In this document: positions 1 through 8,481 of the stretch, in pieces | How the letters are laid out: each line of letters opens with the position of its first letter | Position numbering within the stretch: position 1 is the first letter of the stretch | Assembly: GCA_934489015.1 (NCBI GenBank) | Contig: CAKSSN010000005.1 | Span: 62,001-126,000 of the forward strand | Direction of reading: 5' to 3' | DNA from: an uncultured Clostridia bacterium | GTDB taxonomy: Bacteria > Bacillota > Clostridia > UBA1381 | Length of the DNA stretch: 64,000 nucleotides | Notes under the pieces: generated by a model | What the model was told of the DNA's origin: nothing | Seen by the model: only the letters and a program-made list of their open reading frames with translations | Database searches by the model: none | Translations under genes and position numbers: made by a program

Positions 1-10
1 TATTTTTTCG

Positions 11-56
11 GCAGCTTCCGTATAAGTTATCTTATCCGGGAGCTGCTTTTGTTTTT
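11..56 (+). terminator. Rho-independent terminator of an upstream gene
   Basis: A 16-bp stem (11-26 with 31-46, one mismatch and one wobble) closes a 4-nt loop and is followed by a T-rich run (47-56). It faces right, so it should end a transcript that enters from outside the window. Confidence 0.8.
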
Positions 57-80
57 AGGCAAAGTTTTTTTGAAAATTTA

Positions 81-109
81 TTGACAAACTTCATAACATA
101 TGATATAAT
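81..109 (+). promoter_or_regulatory. Consensus sigma-A promoter of the MarR gene
   Basis: TTGACA (81-86) and TATAAT (104-109) are separated by exactly 17 nt, and a TG lies one base upstream of the -10 (extended -10). Transcription should start near 116, giving a leader of about 135 nt. The leader begins with a small hairpin (AGTCCC 115-120 with GGGACT 125-130). Confidence 0.85.
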
Positions 110-252
110 GTAGCAGTCCCATTTGGGACTTTGTAACATGAAAAATATACTGCACATATCACCGTTTTTCGAGGCTCGGAGTATAGGTATACGCTACAGC
201 CTTTAAAAATAAAATTATTTATGCTGTTTTTATGACAGAACAGGAGTTAAAT

Positions 253-696
253 ATGGACAGAGAAACACTTAAATTAATGAACAACATTAACAGAGCGATT
301 ATAAAATGCAGAGGTATTTATTCCGCGTGGTCAGTCGCGCACGGAATAAGCTATCATGAAATGCTTGTGCTTTATACAATAAGGGAATACGGCTTTTGCA
401 CGCAAAAGCAGATATGCGACAGCTATATACTTCCGAAGCAGACAATTCACAATGTAATTTCATCTATGCGCGATAGCGGAATATTGGCATATGATGAAAA
501 GAGCAGCAGGAACCGTCAAAAAGCTTTTGTTCTGACTGAAAAGGGCAGGCAATATGCGGCGGAGTTTCTGAAATCTCTTGACGCGGTTGAGGAGCGCGCT
601 CTGGAGCTTTTGGGAAAAGAAAAGCTGAAGCAATTGACAAATCTGCTTTTTGAATTTGACTCGGCGCTTAATGCGGCGGCGGAAGAAATGAGGTAA
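253..696 (+). CDS. MarR-family transcriptional regulator
   Basis: A 147-residue winged-helix protein. The helix-turn-helix is at about residues 50-75 and is followed by a basic wing (77-95, containing SSRNRQK), flanked by the N- and C-terminal dimerisation helices usual for MarR proteins. An in-frame ATG exists at 232, but AGGAG at 242-246 sits 6 nt before the ATG at 253, so the later start is preferred. The gene lies just upstream of a MATE exporter remnant, and MarR-MATE pairs commonly form autoregulated efflux units. Here the partner is broken, so the regulator may be an orphan with other targets. The DNA target and ligand cannot be read from sequence. Confidence 0.85.
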   Translation: MDRETLKLMNNINRAIIKCRGIYSAWSVAHGISYHEMLVLYTIREYGFCTQKQICDSYILPKQTIHNVISSMRDSGILAYDEKSSRNRQKAFVLTEKGRQYAAEFLKSLDAVEERALELLGKEKLKQLTNLLFEFDSALNAAAEEMR

Positions 697-703
697 ATTG
701 TAA

Positions 704-1631
704 TGGAACAGACAGATATATTTAAATCCGAAAAAATCAGTAAATAATGCTTCGTCTTGCTCCGCCGGTTATGCTTGCGCAGCTTATTCAGGCGCTTTAC
801 AATATTGTTGACAGTCTTTTTGTCGGAAGGTATTCCTCTTCGGGTCTGACGGCTCTTTCTATTATTTATCCCATTCAGCTTTTGATGATTGCCTTTGCAG
901 TTGGAACGGGCGTTGGAATTAATACCGTTATGGCATCAAAGCTCGGCACGGGCGACCGCAGGGAAGCGAATGAATATGCAGGTGTCGGCACTCCGCTTGC
1001 GGTTGTGCTTTGGATTTTATTTTCCGTCATCTTCTTTTTCATCATGCCCTTTTATGCACGGATGTCAACATAGTCCGAAAAAGTAATCCGCGATGTTATA
1101 GTATACAGCAGAATTGTTTGCGTGTTTAGCTTCGGTTTGTTTCTCGAAAGCGTATGGACTAAGATTTTGCAGTCAAACGGCAATATGAAAACGCCTATGT
1201 TTGCGCAGATTATCGGCGCTGTAACAAATATTGTTCTCGACCCGATTTTGATATTCGGCTTGTTCGGGCTGCCTGAGATGGGAATTGCCGGAGGTGCCGC
1301 CGCGATTGTTGCCGGGCAGATTGTAGCGGCGCTGGTTGTTATGAAAAAAGGCTTTCACAAATCACCGCAGCCGGACGTTTATCCCCATCATATTGCAGAG
1401 ATTTTTCGGCTCGGCGTGCCGAATATATTGATGCAGTCGGCATATACCTTTTACATATTGGGGCTTAATCTGATACTGGCATCTTTCAGCGATCAGGCCG
1501 TTACGGCTCTTGGACTTTATTATAAATGGCAGACATTCTTTTTTATTCCGCTCGGAGCTATGCAGACCTGCATTGTTCCGATTATAAGCTATAATTATGC
1601 TGCGAGAAATATCGGGCGCTGCCGCGTATGA
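704..1631 (+). pseudogene. Decayed MATE-family efflux transporter
   Basis: This is a remnant of a MATE exporter (sodium- or proton-coupled multidrug antiport). The natural start is probably the ATG at 704 (MEQTDIFKSEKISK), but that frame stops at once. The transporter continues one frame away from about 747 (MLRLAPPVMLAQLIQALYN), which implies a 1-nt indel near 743. A single in-frame TAG at 1071-1073 interrupts it, after which the same frame reads SEKVIRDVIVYSRIV and continues with normal MATE sequence to NYAARNIGRCRV. The last third of the family length (roughly 130 residues) is missing and is replaced by a cytidylate-kinase-like frame. With a frameshift, a nonsense codon and a 3' deletion, the gene cannot make a full transporter. 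Confidence 0.85.
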
Positions 1632-2078
1632 AAGCGGACTTGACAGAGAGTTTATTTCGGATATTCATAAAAATGCACCCGATGCACTGCGCGAGCTGTA
1701 TTTGAGCTCTCAGGCTGTTCGGCACGCTATTGAGGCGCAGGATCATATTATCCGCAAAATTGCCGATGACGGTTCGTGTGTTATTGTGGGCAGAGCTGCC
1801 GATTATGTGCTTAAGGACTATAAAAATGTAATCCGTGTGTTTGTGCACGCGCCGCTTGAATACCGCATTGGGAGAATTGGCGAGGTTACGGTGATACTCC
1901 GCGCGAAGCAAAGCGCAACATCATCCGCTCCGATAAAGCAATAGCGTCTTACTATAGGCATGTTTCGGGGAAACGCTGGGGCGATGAGGATAATTATGAG
2001 CTTAGCATTGACTCCTCCGTTGGCGTTGAAAATGCTGCGGAAAGCATTTTGGAATATGTTTCTGAAAAGTATGGATAA
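1597..2078 (+). pseudogene. Truncated, frameshifted cytidylate-kinase-like remnant
   Basis: The reading REISGAAAYESGLDREF followed by SCVIVGRAADYVL resembles the cytidylate kinase-like (AAA_26/CMPK2-type) family that often sits beside MATE genes in gut Clostridia. The P-loop-containing N-terminus is absent because the gene was joined to the 3'-truncated MATE at about 1597-1625. A second lesion near 1885 shifts the frame: the frame open to 1944 degenerates after RIGEV, while the next frame reads GDTPREAKRNIIRSDKAI and continues to a TAA at 2076-2078 (ending ILEYVSEKYG). Without the nucleotide-binding loop the product would be inactive. Family assignment rests on remembered motifs. Confidence 0.75.
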
Positions 2079-2252
2079 TACGCGCGTATAAGAGTGTCAA
2101 ATGCATCTCTGTCGCCGTTTTGGCAGCGCTTTATTATTTCTTTTTCGTTCAATTTTTAGCTCCTTTGCTTCAGGATTGAAAATGTGCTTTAATTTATCCG
2201 GATTTTTTCGCGTTCTATTATACTACACAAACAAAATTAATTTTGGTTGGAA

Positions 2253-3116
2253 TTATTTTTTTAAAAGCAAAAGCGTACCGGCTGTAAGCAAAATAAGGCC
2301 TGTGAACGATTTTTTTGTAAGCTTTTCTTTGAGAATAATTCCCGAAAAAGCGATTGTAATCAAAATGCTTAGCTTGTCGATAGGCACAACAATACTTGCA
2401 GGACCGTCCTGGAGAGCTTTATAGTAGCAAAGCCATGAAAGGCCTGTTGTTATTCCCGAAATCACAAGGAAAAAGAGACTTTTTTTGGTTATCTGCTTAA
2501 TATCTTCCGCACCCCCCGAAATGAATACAACAACCCATGCCATAACCAAAACAACAGATGTTCTTATTGCCGTTCCGAGCGTTGAATTTACGTCAGAAAT
2601 TCCGATTTTACCGAGAATTGATGTCAGAGCGGCAAATACGGCGGACAGCACGGCGAAAATGAGCCAGCCGGATTTTTCGGTGCTGCTTTCGGCAGCTTTC
2701 TTTTTCTCTATCATCATATATGTACCTGCGGCAATCATCACAATGCAAAACGCGCTCATATATGTTATTTCCTCATGCAGAAATATAAACGCAAGCAGCA
2801 TTGTTAAAATTGTGCTTGACTTGTCAATAGGCGTTACCTTATTAACGTCACCGATTTTAAGCGCCTTGAAATAGCAGAGCCACGAAGCGCCCGTTGCCAA
2901 TCCCGACAGGACGAGAAACAAAAGCGTTTTCGGGCTTATTTGGTTTATTTCGCCTTGCAGAGAAAACGCAAAAACCAAAAGCCATGCAAATATGAAAACT
3001 ACAACCGTTCTTATGGCTGTTGCGGCATTTGAGCTTATGTTCCCTGTGCCGAGCTTTGAAAGTATAGCCGTTATTCCCGCAAAAAAAGCTGAAAAAATCG
3101 CAAATGTGATCCACAT
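2253..3116 (-). CDS. EamA/DMT-family transporter
   Basis: A 287-residue integral membrane protein with about ten hydrophobic segments. It is built from two EamA repeats (about residues 1-135 and 148-285) that visibly resemble each other: AIRTVVVFIFAWLLVF matches AIRTSVVLVMAWVVVF, and SWLCYFKAL matches SWLCYYKAL, each followed by a PIDK motif. The drug/metabolite transporter superfamily includes amino-acid and metabolite exporters; the substrate cannot be predicted. AGAGGT precedes the ATG. It is a single minus-strand gene convergent with the MATE/kinase remnant, and only a weak A/T palindrome lies downstream. Confidence 0.85.
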   Translation of the reverse strand: MWITFAIFSAFFAGITAILSKLGTGNISSNAATAIRTVVVFIFAWLLVFAFSLQGEINQISPKTLLFLVLSGLATGASWLCYFKALKIGDVNKVTPIDKSSTILTMLLAFIFLHEEITYMSAFCIVMIAAGTYMMIEKKKAAESSTEKSGWLIFAVLSAVFAALTSILGKIGISDVNSTLGTAIRTSVVLVMAWVVVFISGGAEDIKQITKKSLFFLVISGITTGLSWLCYYKALQDGPASIVVPIDKLSILITIAFSGIILKEKLTKKSFTGLILLTAGTLLLLKK

Positions 3117-3283
3117 AAAAATTACCTCTTTTGTTTTTAGTATTCTTGATTTTATTCTATCATAAATTATTCTGTTTGTATATAGTTTGTTTTAAGAAAT
3201 AAAAACAGACTGCGAAAATCGGCATTTTGTCCAATAATTCGGTTTGGATAAAAAATCGAAACATAAAAGTAATAATTTATGTG

Positions 3284-3312
3284 TTGATTAGTTGAGGAAT
3301 GTGTGTTATAAT
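3284..3312 (+). promoter_or_regulatory. Candidate promoter of the transglutaminase-like gene
   Basis: TTGATT (3284-3289), a 17-nt spacer and TATAAT (3307-3312). The -10 overlaps the left arm of the inverted repeat described next, so either the promoter or the folded RNA, rather than both, may use these bases. Confidence 0.55.
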
Positions 3313-3439
3313 TGACATTAGGAAAATTCATTTTAATGAATTTTCAAAGAGCCTAAAGAGGCTCTTTCGGCAGCTTAAAAAGCTGCCAATGTCAATTGAC
3401 GGCGTGCGCAAAAATGCCCTTGCGAGCAAGCATTTTTGC
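3310..3439 (+). promoter_or_regulatory. Hairpin-rich structured leader (possible cis-acting RNA)
   Basis: The intergenic region 3117-3494 holds a dense set of perfect inverted repeats. AATTGACATT (3310-3319) pairs with AATGTCAATT (3388-3397). Between them are three consecutive hairpins: 3322-3332/3335-3345 (11 bp), 3346-3354/3359-3367 (9 bp) and 3369-3376/3380-3387 (8 bp). A further compound hairpin follows at 3408-3416/3431-3439 with an inner stem 3419-3423/3426-3430. Nearly every base is paired. It matches no riboswitch I recognise, and it could also be a small palindromic repeat element. The rest of the region (3117-3283) shows nothing further. Confidence 0.6.
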
Positions 3440-3494
3440 TTACCGGTAGAATTGTAAATGTTGAAATTAAAAAAGAAAAAGGAACAGGATTATT

Positions 3495-4673
3495 TTGAAA
3501 ACTTTTATAAAAAGACTTATTACATTTGCGGTAATGTTATTTATATCTATTTATGTAATAAATTCGGAAACGGACTGGCTTAAAAGCTTTGACAGCAATT
3601 TTCCCGAAATTGCGGAGAAATATCCGGAAGCGGCAAGTGCGGCAAAGGATTTATCGGAGCTTTTGTCGCGTATTCCGTCAATATCTCAGCTTGCGGCACA
3701 TATTACAAACGAGGAAATGCCGCTTTCGCCTGAGGAATTTGCCGACAATGCGTATATAAAAAACAGTCCCCTGTTAAACTTTTATGACAGGGAATGTGTC
3801 GGCATTTCTGTAAATGATGATAATACGGTGTCTGTTTTCGGTGTGAGCCGCGAGATGGGCAATTCAAATATTATAGTCAGAATGGTAAACGGGGAAGAGG
3901 TTCTCGGCGAAACATACTTTGCGGCGGACACTGAATTTAAATTTTCAAAGAAGATTGATATACCCGAAACGAGTGCGGATAAAATCAGCGTTGAGGTTTA
4001 CAGCGGTGAGCGGCGGTTTGGAAATTATGACGGCTGGGTAAATGCATATGCATATATACAAAAGCAGGACGGGAAATGGATAATGTACCGCTCTCCCGTA
4101 GCAGAAAAAAACAGTGAGCTTTACGCGCAAAAGCGAGCAAAAACGCTGAAAGCAACGCCGTCCGTGCAGTCTGACAGCGCAAGCATTAAGTCTGTTGCCG
4201 AGCAGCTGACGGCGGACGCAGGCAGCGACTATGAAAAGCTGCTTAAAATCCATGACTGGATTTGCACATATGTTCATTATGATTATGACAGCCTTGCAAG
4301 CGGCGAAATTGCTCCGTATGTTTCAACGGAGGTTTTGAAAACGCAAAAGGCCGTATGTCTTGGATATGCCAATTTATATGCGGCGCTTTGCCGAAGCATT
4401 AATATTCCGTGCAGCGTTGTGACCGGGTATGCGCTCGGAATATCGTCGGGCAGCACCTGGTGGAACGATGAAAACGTAAACGGAAGCGAGGAAAACCATG
4501 CATGGAACGAGGCGTATGTTGACGGCAGGTGGGTTATTATAGACGCAACGTGGGACACCTATAACAGCTTTGAAAACGGAAAAATGAAAAAGGGAAATCA
4601 TATTTCGCATTTGTATTTTGACGCGAATATTGACTTTTTCAGCAACAATCACAGGATAATGAAATATAACTAA
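3495..4673 (+). CDS. Membrane-anchored transglutaminase-like domain protein
   Basis: A 392-residue protein with an uncleaved or signal-type hydrophobic N-terminus (residues 5-22) followed by an extracytoplasmic region. The C-terminal transglutaminase-like fold has the expected triad: Cys288 (AVCLGYANLYAAL), His335 (ENHAWNEAYV) and Asp350 (WVIIDATWD). Such proteins in Clostridia are predicted cell-surface proteases or amidases, and no substrate is visible. The start is a TTG at 3495, with GGAAC about 9 nt upstream; no better-placed ATG exists. The gene is monocistronic, with a structured leader upstream and a strong terminator downstream. Confidence 0.8.
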   Translation: MKTFIKRLITFAVMLFISIYVINSETDWLKSFDSNFPEIAEKYPEAASAAKDLSELLSRIPSISQLAAHITNEEMPLSPEEFADNAYIKNSPLLNFYDRECVGISVNDDNTVSVFGVSREMGNSNIIVRMVNGEEVLGETYFAADTEFKFSKKIDIPETSADKISVEVYSGERRFGNYDGWVNAYAYIQKQDGKWIMYRSPVAEKNSELYAQKRAKTLKATPSVQSDSASIKSVAEQLTADAGSDYEKLLKIHDWICTYVHYDYDSLASGEIAPYVSTEVLKTQKAVCLGYANLYAALCRSINIPCSVVTGYALGISSGSTWWNDENVNGSEENHAWNEAYVDGRWVIIDATWDTYNSFENGKMKKGNHISHLYFDANIDFFSNNHRIMKYN

Positions 4674-4709
4674 AAAGCAGAGCCGAAATGTGCAAGGCTC
4701 TGCTTTTTA
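4674..4709 (+). terminator. Terminator of the transglutaminase-like gene
   Basis: The perfect 11-bp stem AAAGCAGAGCC (4674-4684)/GGCTCTGCTTT (4696-4706) runs into a T tract directly after the stop codon. Confidence 0.9.
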
Positions 4710-4753
4710 TTTGCGCATTATAGCAAATGTTCGGCAAAGAAAAATGAATATTC

Positions 4754-4779
4754 AAAAAAAGAGCCGCGTTTTGCGGCTC
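4754..4779 (-). terminator. Terminator of ftsZ
   Basis: The stem GAGCCGC (4761-4767)/GCGGCTC (4773-4779) with a 5-nt loop is followed, read on the minus strand, by seven T residues (A tract 4754-4760). It ends the minus-strand murA-divIB-ftsZ block. Confidence 0.9.
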
Positions 4780-4790
4780 AAAATTTTTTG

Positions 4791-5915
4791 TTAGTTTTTC
4801 GGTCTGAAAAACGACGGTACATTTATGCTTTCCATGCCCGGCTTAAGCTTTCTTGAGAATACTGCCTCATCATCTCTTCTGAGTGATGATGAAGAAAAGT
4901 CAGATGTGAAATCTCTGCGCGAGGTATTTCTTGTATCCTGAGTCTTTTTAGCGTTCATGTCAAGACCTGTAGCAATAAGAGTTACCTTTATTTCGTCCTT
5001 CATGTTCTCGTCAACTGCGGTGCCGAGAATAATATTGGCGTTTTCGGATACCTGCTCCTGAACGATTTTTGAAACCTCACCCATATCAACGAGTGAAAAT
5101 TCAGTTCCGCCGGTAACGTTAAGAAGAACGTTTGAAGCACCGGAAATATTTGTTTCGAGAAGCGGGCTTTCAATTGCGTTTCTGACAGCGTCCTGAGCCG
5201 CATTTTCGCCCTTGCCTATGCCTATACCCATATGAGCAACGCCTGAATCTTTCATAATTGTGCGGACATCGGCAAAGTCACAGTTCATTATACCGAGCTG
5301 AGTAATAACCTCGATAATTCCCTGAACGCCCTGACGCAAAACATCGTCGGCAAGCTTGAAAGAATCCTCGATTGTAGCTTTTTTATCAGCGATTTTAAAG
5401 AGAAGGTCATTCGGGATTGTAACAATAGCGTCAACCTTGTCGATAAGCTGTTTTAAGCCCTCTTCGGCATTTTTCATTCTCTGAGGGCCCTCAAAGAAGA
5501 ACGGCTTTGTAACAACGGCAACCGTAAGTATACCGAGACTCTTTGAAATTTCCGCAATAATCGGTGCGGCGCCCGTACCTGTTCCGCCGCCCATTCCTGC
5601 CGTTACAAAAACCATATCGGTATCCTTAAGGAGATTTTTAATTTCCTCCTTAGTTTCCTCAGCAGCCTGACGGCCTACGTCCGGTCTTGCACCTGCGCCC
5701 AGTCCGCCCGTAAGCTTTGAACCGATTTGAAGCACGGTTTCCGCTTTAACGTGGCTGAGCTGATGTGCGTCCGTATTAACGCAGATAAATTCAGCCTTAT
5801 TAACGCCTGCTTCTATCATTCTGTCAACAGCATTGTTTCCGCCGCCGCCGACGCCTATAACCTTAATTCTTGCTCCGTCAAGGAGAGTGTTGTCGTCTAC
5901 CATATCTATAGGCAT
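4791..5915 (-). CDS. ftsZ: Cell division GTPase FtsZ
   Basis: A tubulin-like GTPase that polymerises into the cytokinetic Z-ring. The 374-residue protein has the N-terminal GVGGGGNNAV nucleotide loop, the tubulin signature GGGTGTG (residues 109-115), the T7-loop sequence NCDFADV and a short C-terminal interaction peptide (INVPSFFRPKN) after a variable linker of about 50 residues. Length and motifs are normal. AAGGAGG precedes the ATG. The gene is last in murA-divIB-ftsZ, 179 nt after divIB, with its own candidate promoter. ZapA, MreB and MinCD elsewhere in the window are functional partners. Confidence 0.97.
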   Translation of the reverse strand: MPIDMVDDNTLLDGARIKVIGVGGGGNNAVDRMIEAGVNKAEFICVNTDAHQLSHVKAETVLQIGSKLTGGLGAGARPDVGRQAAEETKEEIKNLLKDTDMVFVTAGMGGGTGTGAAPIIAEISKSLGILTVAVVTKPFFFEGPQRMKNAEEGLKQLIDKVDAIVTIPNDLLFKIADKKATIEDSFKLADDVLRQGVQGIIEVITQLGIMNCDFADVRTIMKDSGVAHMGIGIGKGENAAQDAVRNAIESPLLETNISGASNVLLNVTGGTEFSLVDMGEVSKIVQEQVSENANIILGTAVDENMKDEIKVTLIATGLDMNAKKTQDTRNTSRRDFTSDFSSSSLRRDDEAVFSRKLKPGMESINVPSFFRPKN

Positions 5916-5976
5916 AATATATATCCTCCTTCGTAATCTTTCCGTCTATGCCCGACAGAAGTATACTCTATATCTT

Positions 5977-6005
5977 ATTTTACTATTTTTTTTCAAACTA
6001 TTCAA
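5977..6005 (-). promoter_or_regulatory. Candidate ftsZ promoter
   Basis: On the minus strand TTGAAT (6005-6000) and TAAAAT (5982-5977) are 17 nt apart, in the gap between divIB and ftsZ. It would allow ftsZ expression independent of murA-divIB. Confidence 0.55.
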
Positions 6006-6094
6006 TAGTTTTGCGAAAACTTTTTGCAAAATGACCAATTATTTTTAGCCAAACTTTTTTGCAATATTGAAAAGGTTTTTGTGCATTTTTACTT

Positions 6095-6892
6095 TTACGG
6101 CAAATAGCTTGCTTTTCCGACAACGGAAAGGTCCATTGTTCCATGTGCGTTTGAGAGCAAATCGGGATTGTTTATTGTTACTTTAAACAGCCGAAGCTTC
6201 TGCTCCATATCATAGTTTGAGCCGCAGATAACATCAAGCCTGTTTTCGTAATTGAAGTTAATTTCGTTACCCTCAATGAGCTCAATGCCGGTTATCTGCT
6301 CATTAATCCCAATTCTGCCGGCGACGCTGAAAAAGCCTTTAAGAGCGCTGAGCGCTTCCTCGTTTGAAAAAAGCTCCGCAAAGTCCTCCGTATACGCGGT
6401 AAGCAGAGGAAGATCATCAGGCTTTGAGCCGCTCGTTTCCAAAACCTCGCAGTTTTCATTAATGACGGAATATTCATCTCCGCTTTTGTAGCAGGCATAC
6501 GGTGTGTATTCCGTTATAGTTATCGTGACAGACGCGGGGAAATATTTCTTTTCAATGTCAACTCCGCGTATGTATGCTATGCCCGACAGTCGCTGAGAAA
6601 TCATTGACCGATTTATTTTAAACAGGTTTTTGCCCTTTATATCGGGAAGAAATTCTTCGATATTCTGCGTACTTATCCGATTGTTGCCCGTGATTGTCAT
6701 GTTCTTTACATTGAAAATCGGCGTCAGAAAGAAAAATACAAACAGAATAACCAGTATTGTCACAACCGACGTAATGCTTCTTGCGGCAATTCGGCGCATA
6801 CGCTTTTTCTTCTGCCGTATTATTTGCCGCTGCCTTACCTGGCGGCGCCGGGCGTCGTCGAGTCTTCTTCCTTTGACAGCTGGTGTATTCAA
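6095..6892 (-). CDS. divIB: Divisome protein DivIB/FtsQ
   Basis: A bitopic division protein that bridges cytoplasmic and cell-wall parts of the divisome. The 265-residue sequence starts with a very basic cytoplasmic tail (residues 8-36, rich in R and K), has one transmembrane helix (about 39-58), then an extracellular POTRA domain (about 60-130, beginning FNVKNMTITGNNRI) and the FtsQ beta domain. It lies between murA and ftsZ on the same strand, the usual end of a Firmicute division/cell-wall cluster. Sequence conservation in the family is low, so the call rests on topology, POTRA pattern and neighbours. Confidence 0.88.
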   Translation of the reverse strand: MNTPAVKGRRLDDARRRQVRQRQIIRQKKKRMRRIAARSITSVVTILVILFVFFFLTPIFNVKNMTITGNNRISTQNIEEFLPDIKGKNLFKINRSMISQRLSGIAYIRGVDIEKKYFPASVTITITEYTPYACYKSGDEYSVINENCEVLETSGSKPDDLPLLTAYTEDFAELFSNEEALSALKGFFSVAGRIGINEQITGIELIEGNEINFNYENRLDVICGSNYDMEQKLRLFKVTINNPDLLSNAHGTMDLSVVGKASYLP

Positions 6893-6954
6893 GGCTTTAT
6901 CCCTCCATTCGTTTGAAACAGTCGCTTTTGCCGAAGCTGCAAAATCAAGGCTTT

Positions 6955-8223
6955 TTATATGCCGTCAATTTCCGCTTTTCTTTCGATATGCGCGCCGCAG
7001 TCCGACAGATTTTTTTCAATTTGCTCATAGCCGCGATCTATGTAGTCGGTGTTGACAACGGTTGTTTTCCCGTCCGCACCGAGAGCGGCGGCAATAAGTG
7101 ATGCACCTCCGCGCAGCTCGCGTGAGTAAACAACGGCTCCGTGCAGTCTTTCAACTCCGACTATAACAGCCGTTTTTCCGTCTATATGTATATCCGCGCC
7201 CATGCGCGCAAGCTCTTCGGCATTCTGAAATCTGTTTTCAAAAATATTTTCCGTCACAATCGCAGTTCCGTCCGCGCTGCACGCAAGCGCCGTAAACAGT
7301 GACTGCATATCCGTCGGAAATCCCGGATACGGCATTGTCCTTATGCTGCCGAAGCTTTTAAGGCGCCCGGATGACGACATATAAATTGAGTTTTTATCCG
7401 TCTTTATATCCGCGCCCATATCCGAAAGTTTTGATAAAATTGAAGTCATATCCTCAGGGCAGGCGTTTTTAAGATAAATTTCTCCGCCCGCACAGCCGCA
7501 GCAGACAAGATATGTACCTGCGGCAATTCTGTCCGGCATAACGCTGTATTCAACGCCGCAGAGCTTTTTACCTCCGCATATTGTAATGCTTCCGCTGCCG
7601 GCGCCCTTTATATCCGCGCCCATACTCGTAAGAAATTTTTGCAAATCGACAATTTCCGGCTCACGTGCCGCATTTGTTATAACGGTTTTTCCGTCGGCGA
7701 AGAGGGAGGCGAGAATTATATTTTCCGTTGCTCCCACGCTCGGAAAGTCGAGATGAATTTCCTTTCCTTTAAGCTTCCCGGCGCGGCATAATATATAGCC
7801 GTTATCCTCTTTTACCGAAACGCCCATAGAGCGCAGCGCTTTAAGATGAATATCAATCGGGCGCATACCTATTTCACAGCCGCCCGGCATGCTCACAACC
7901 GCCTCGCCGCAGCGCGCGATAATTGCTCCGAGAAAGATTATTGACGATCTCATCTGCCGCATAAGGCTTTCTTCAATGGTGTAGCAGCGCATAGGTGCGG
8001 AATTTACCGTTATCGTATTTCCCGAAAAATCTGCCTCGCAGCCCAGTCCCCTTAAAACTTCAGCCGTTTTTTCCACATCGCGCAGACGCGGACAGTTATG
8101 TATAACATTTTTTTCGCCGTTAATCGCCGCAGCGGCAAGAATAGGCAGTACAGCATTTTTTGCTCCCTGAACAGATATTTCGCCGCTGAGTGAATAACCG
8201 CCTTCAATTATAAATCCACTCAC
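6955..8223 (-). CDS. murA: UDP-N-acetylglucosamine 1-carboxyvinyltransferase MurA
   Basis: Catalyses the first committed step of peptidoglycan synthesis, transfer of enolpyruvate from PEP to UDP-GlcNAc. The protein has the EPSP-synthase-like double barrel, the QGAKNA substrate motif near the N-terminus and the loop PGGCEIGMRP with the PEP-reactive cysteine (so fosfomycin-sensitive in principle). A GTG at 8232 extends the frame by three codons, but the only GGAG lies one base from it. The GTG at 8223 has that site 10 nt upstream and gives an N-terminus (SGFIIEGG) like other MurAs, so it is preferred (422 residues). First gene of murA-divIB-ftsZ. Confidence 0.95.
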   Translation of the reverse strand: MSGFIIEGGYSLSGEISVQGAKNAVLPILAAAAINGEKNVIHNCPRLRDVEKTAEVLRGLGCEADFSGNTITVNSAPMRCYTIEESLMRQMRSSIIFLGAIIARCGEAVVSMPGGCEIGMRPIDIHLKALRSMGVSVKEDNGYILCRAGKLKGKEIHLDFPSVGATENIILASLFADGKTVITNAAREPEIVDLQKFLTSMGADIKGAGSGSITICGGKKLCGVEYSVMPDRIAAGTYLVCCGCAGGEIYLKNACPEDMTSILSKLSDMGADIKTDKNSIYMSSSGRLKSFGSIRTMPYPGFPTDMQSLFTALACSADGTAIVTENIFENRFQNAEELARMGADIHIDGKTAVIVGVERLHGAVVYSRELRGGASLIAAALGADGKTTVVNTDYIDRGYEQIEKNLSDCGAHIERKAEIDGI

Positions 8224-8427
8224 AAATAACACGCTCCATTCATACGAAATATATACAATATCATATGAATATGCGTTTATATTTGTTACAGCCGCCGATA
8301 GCTTCTGCGATTATAATTATAACACATCTTTAAGAGAAATGAAAGACCTTTTTTGAAAATAACACAGAAAATTTACAAAATTGTATTATTACTAAAATAT
8401 GGAAGGCAAATTTTGTTGCATTTAGAC

Positions 8428-8473
8428 AAAAAAAGATGGCTGTTTAAAAAGCCGATTAGCTTTTTAAACAGCC
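8428..8473 (-). terminator. Terminator of the adhE-kinase operon
   Basis: A perfect 15-bp stem (8438-8452 with 8459-8473, 6-nt loop) is followed on the minus strand by seven T residues (8434-8428). The rest of the gap to murA (8233-8427) contains a TATAAT on the minus strand (8321-8316) with a poor -35 (TTTCAT), a possible murA promoter. Confidence 0.92.
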
Positions 8474-8481
8474 CGTTTCCG

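Noticed and set aside
2485..2874. Plus-strand frame opposite the EamA gene
   Set aside because: The minus-strand EamA protein has two matching repeats, family motifs and a ribosome site; the plus-strand frame has none of these.
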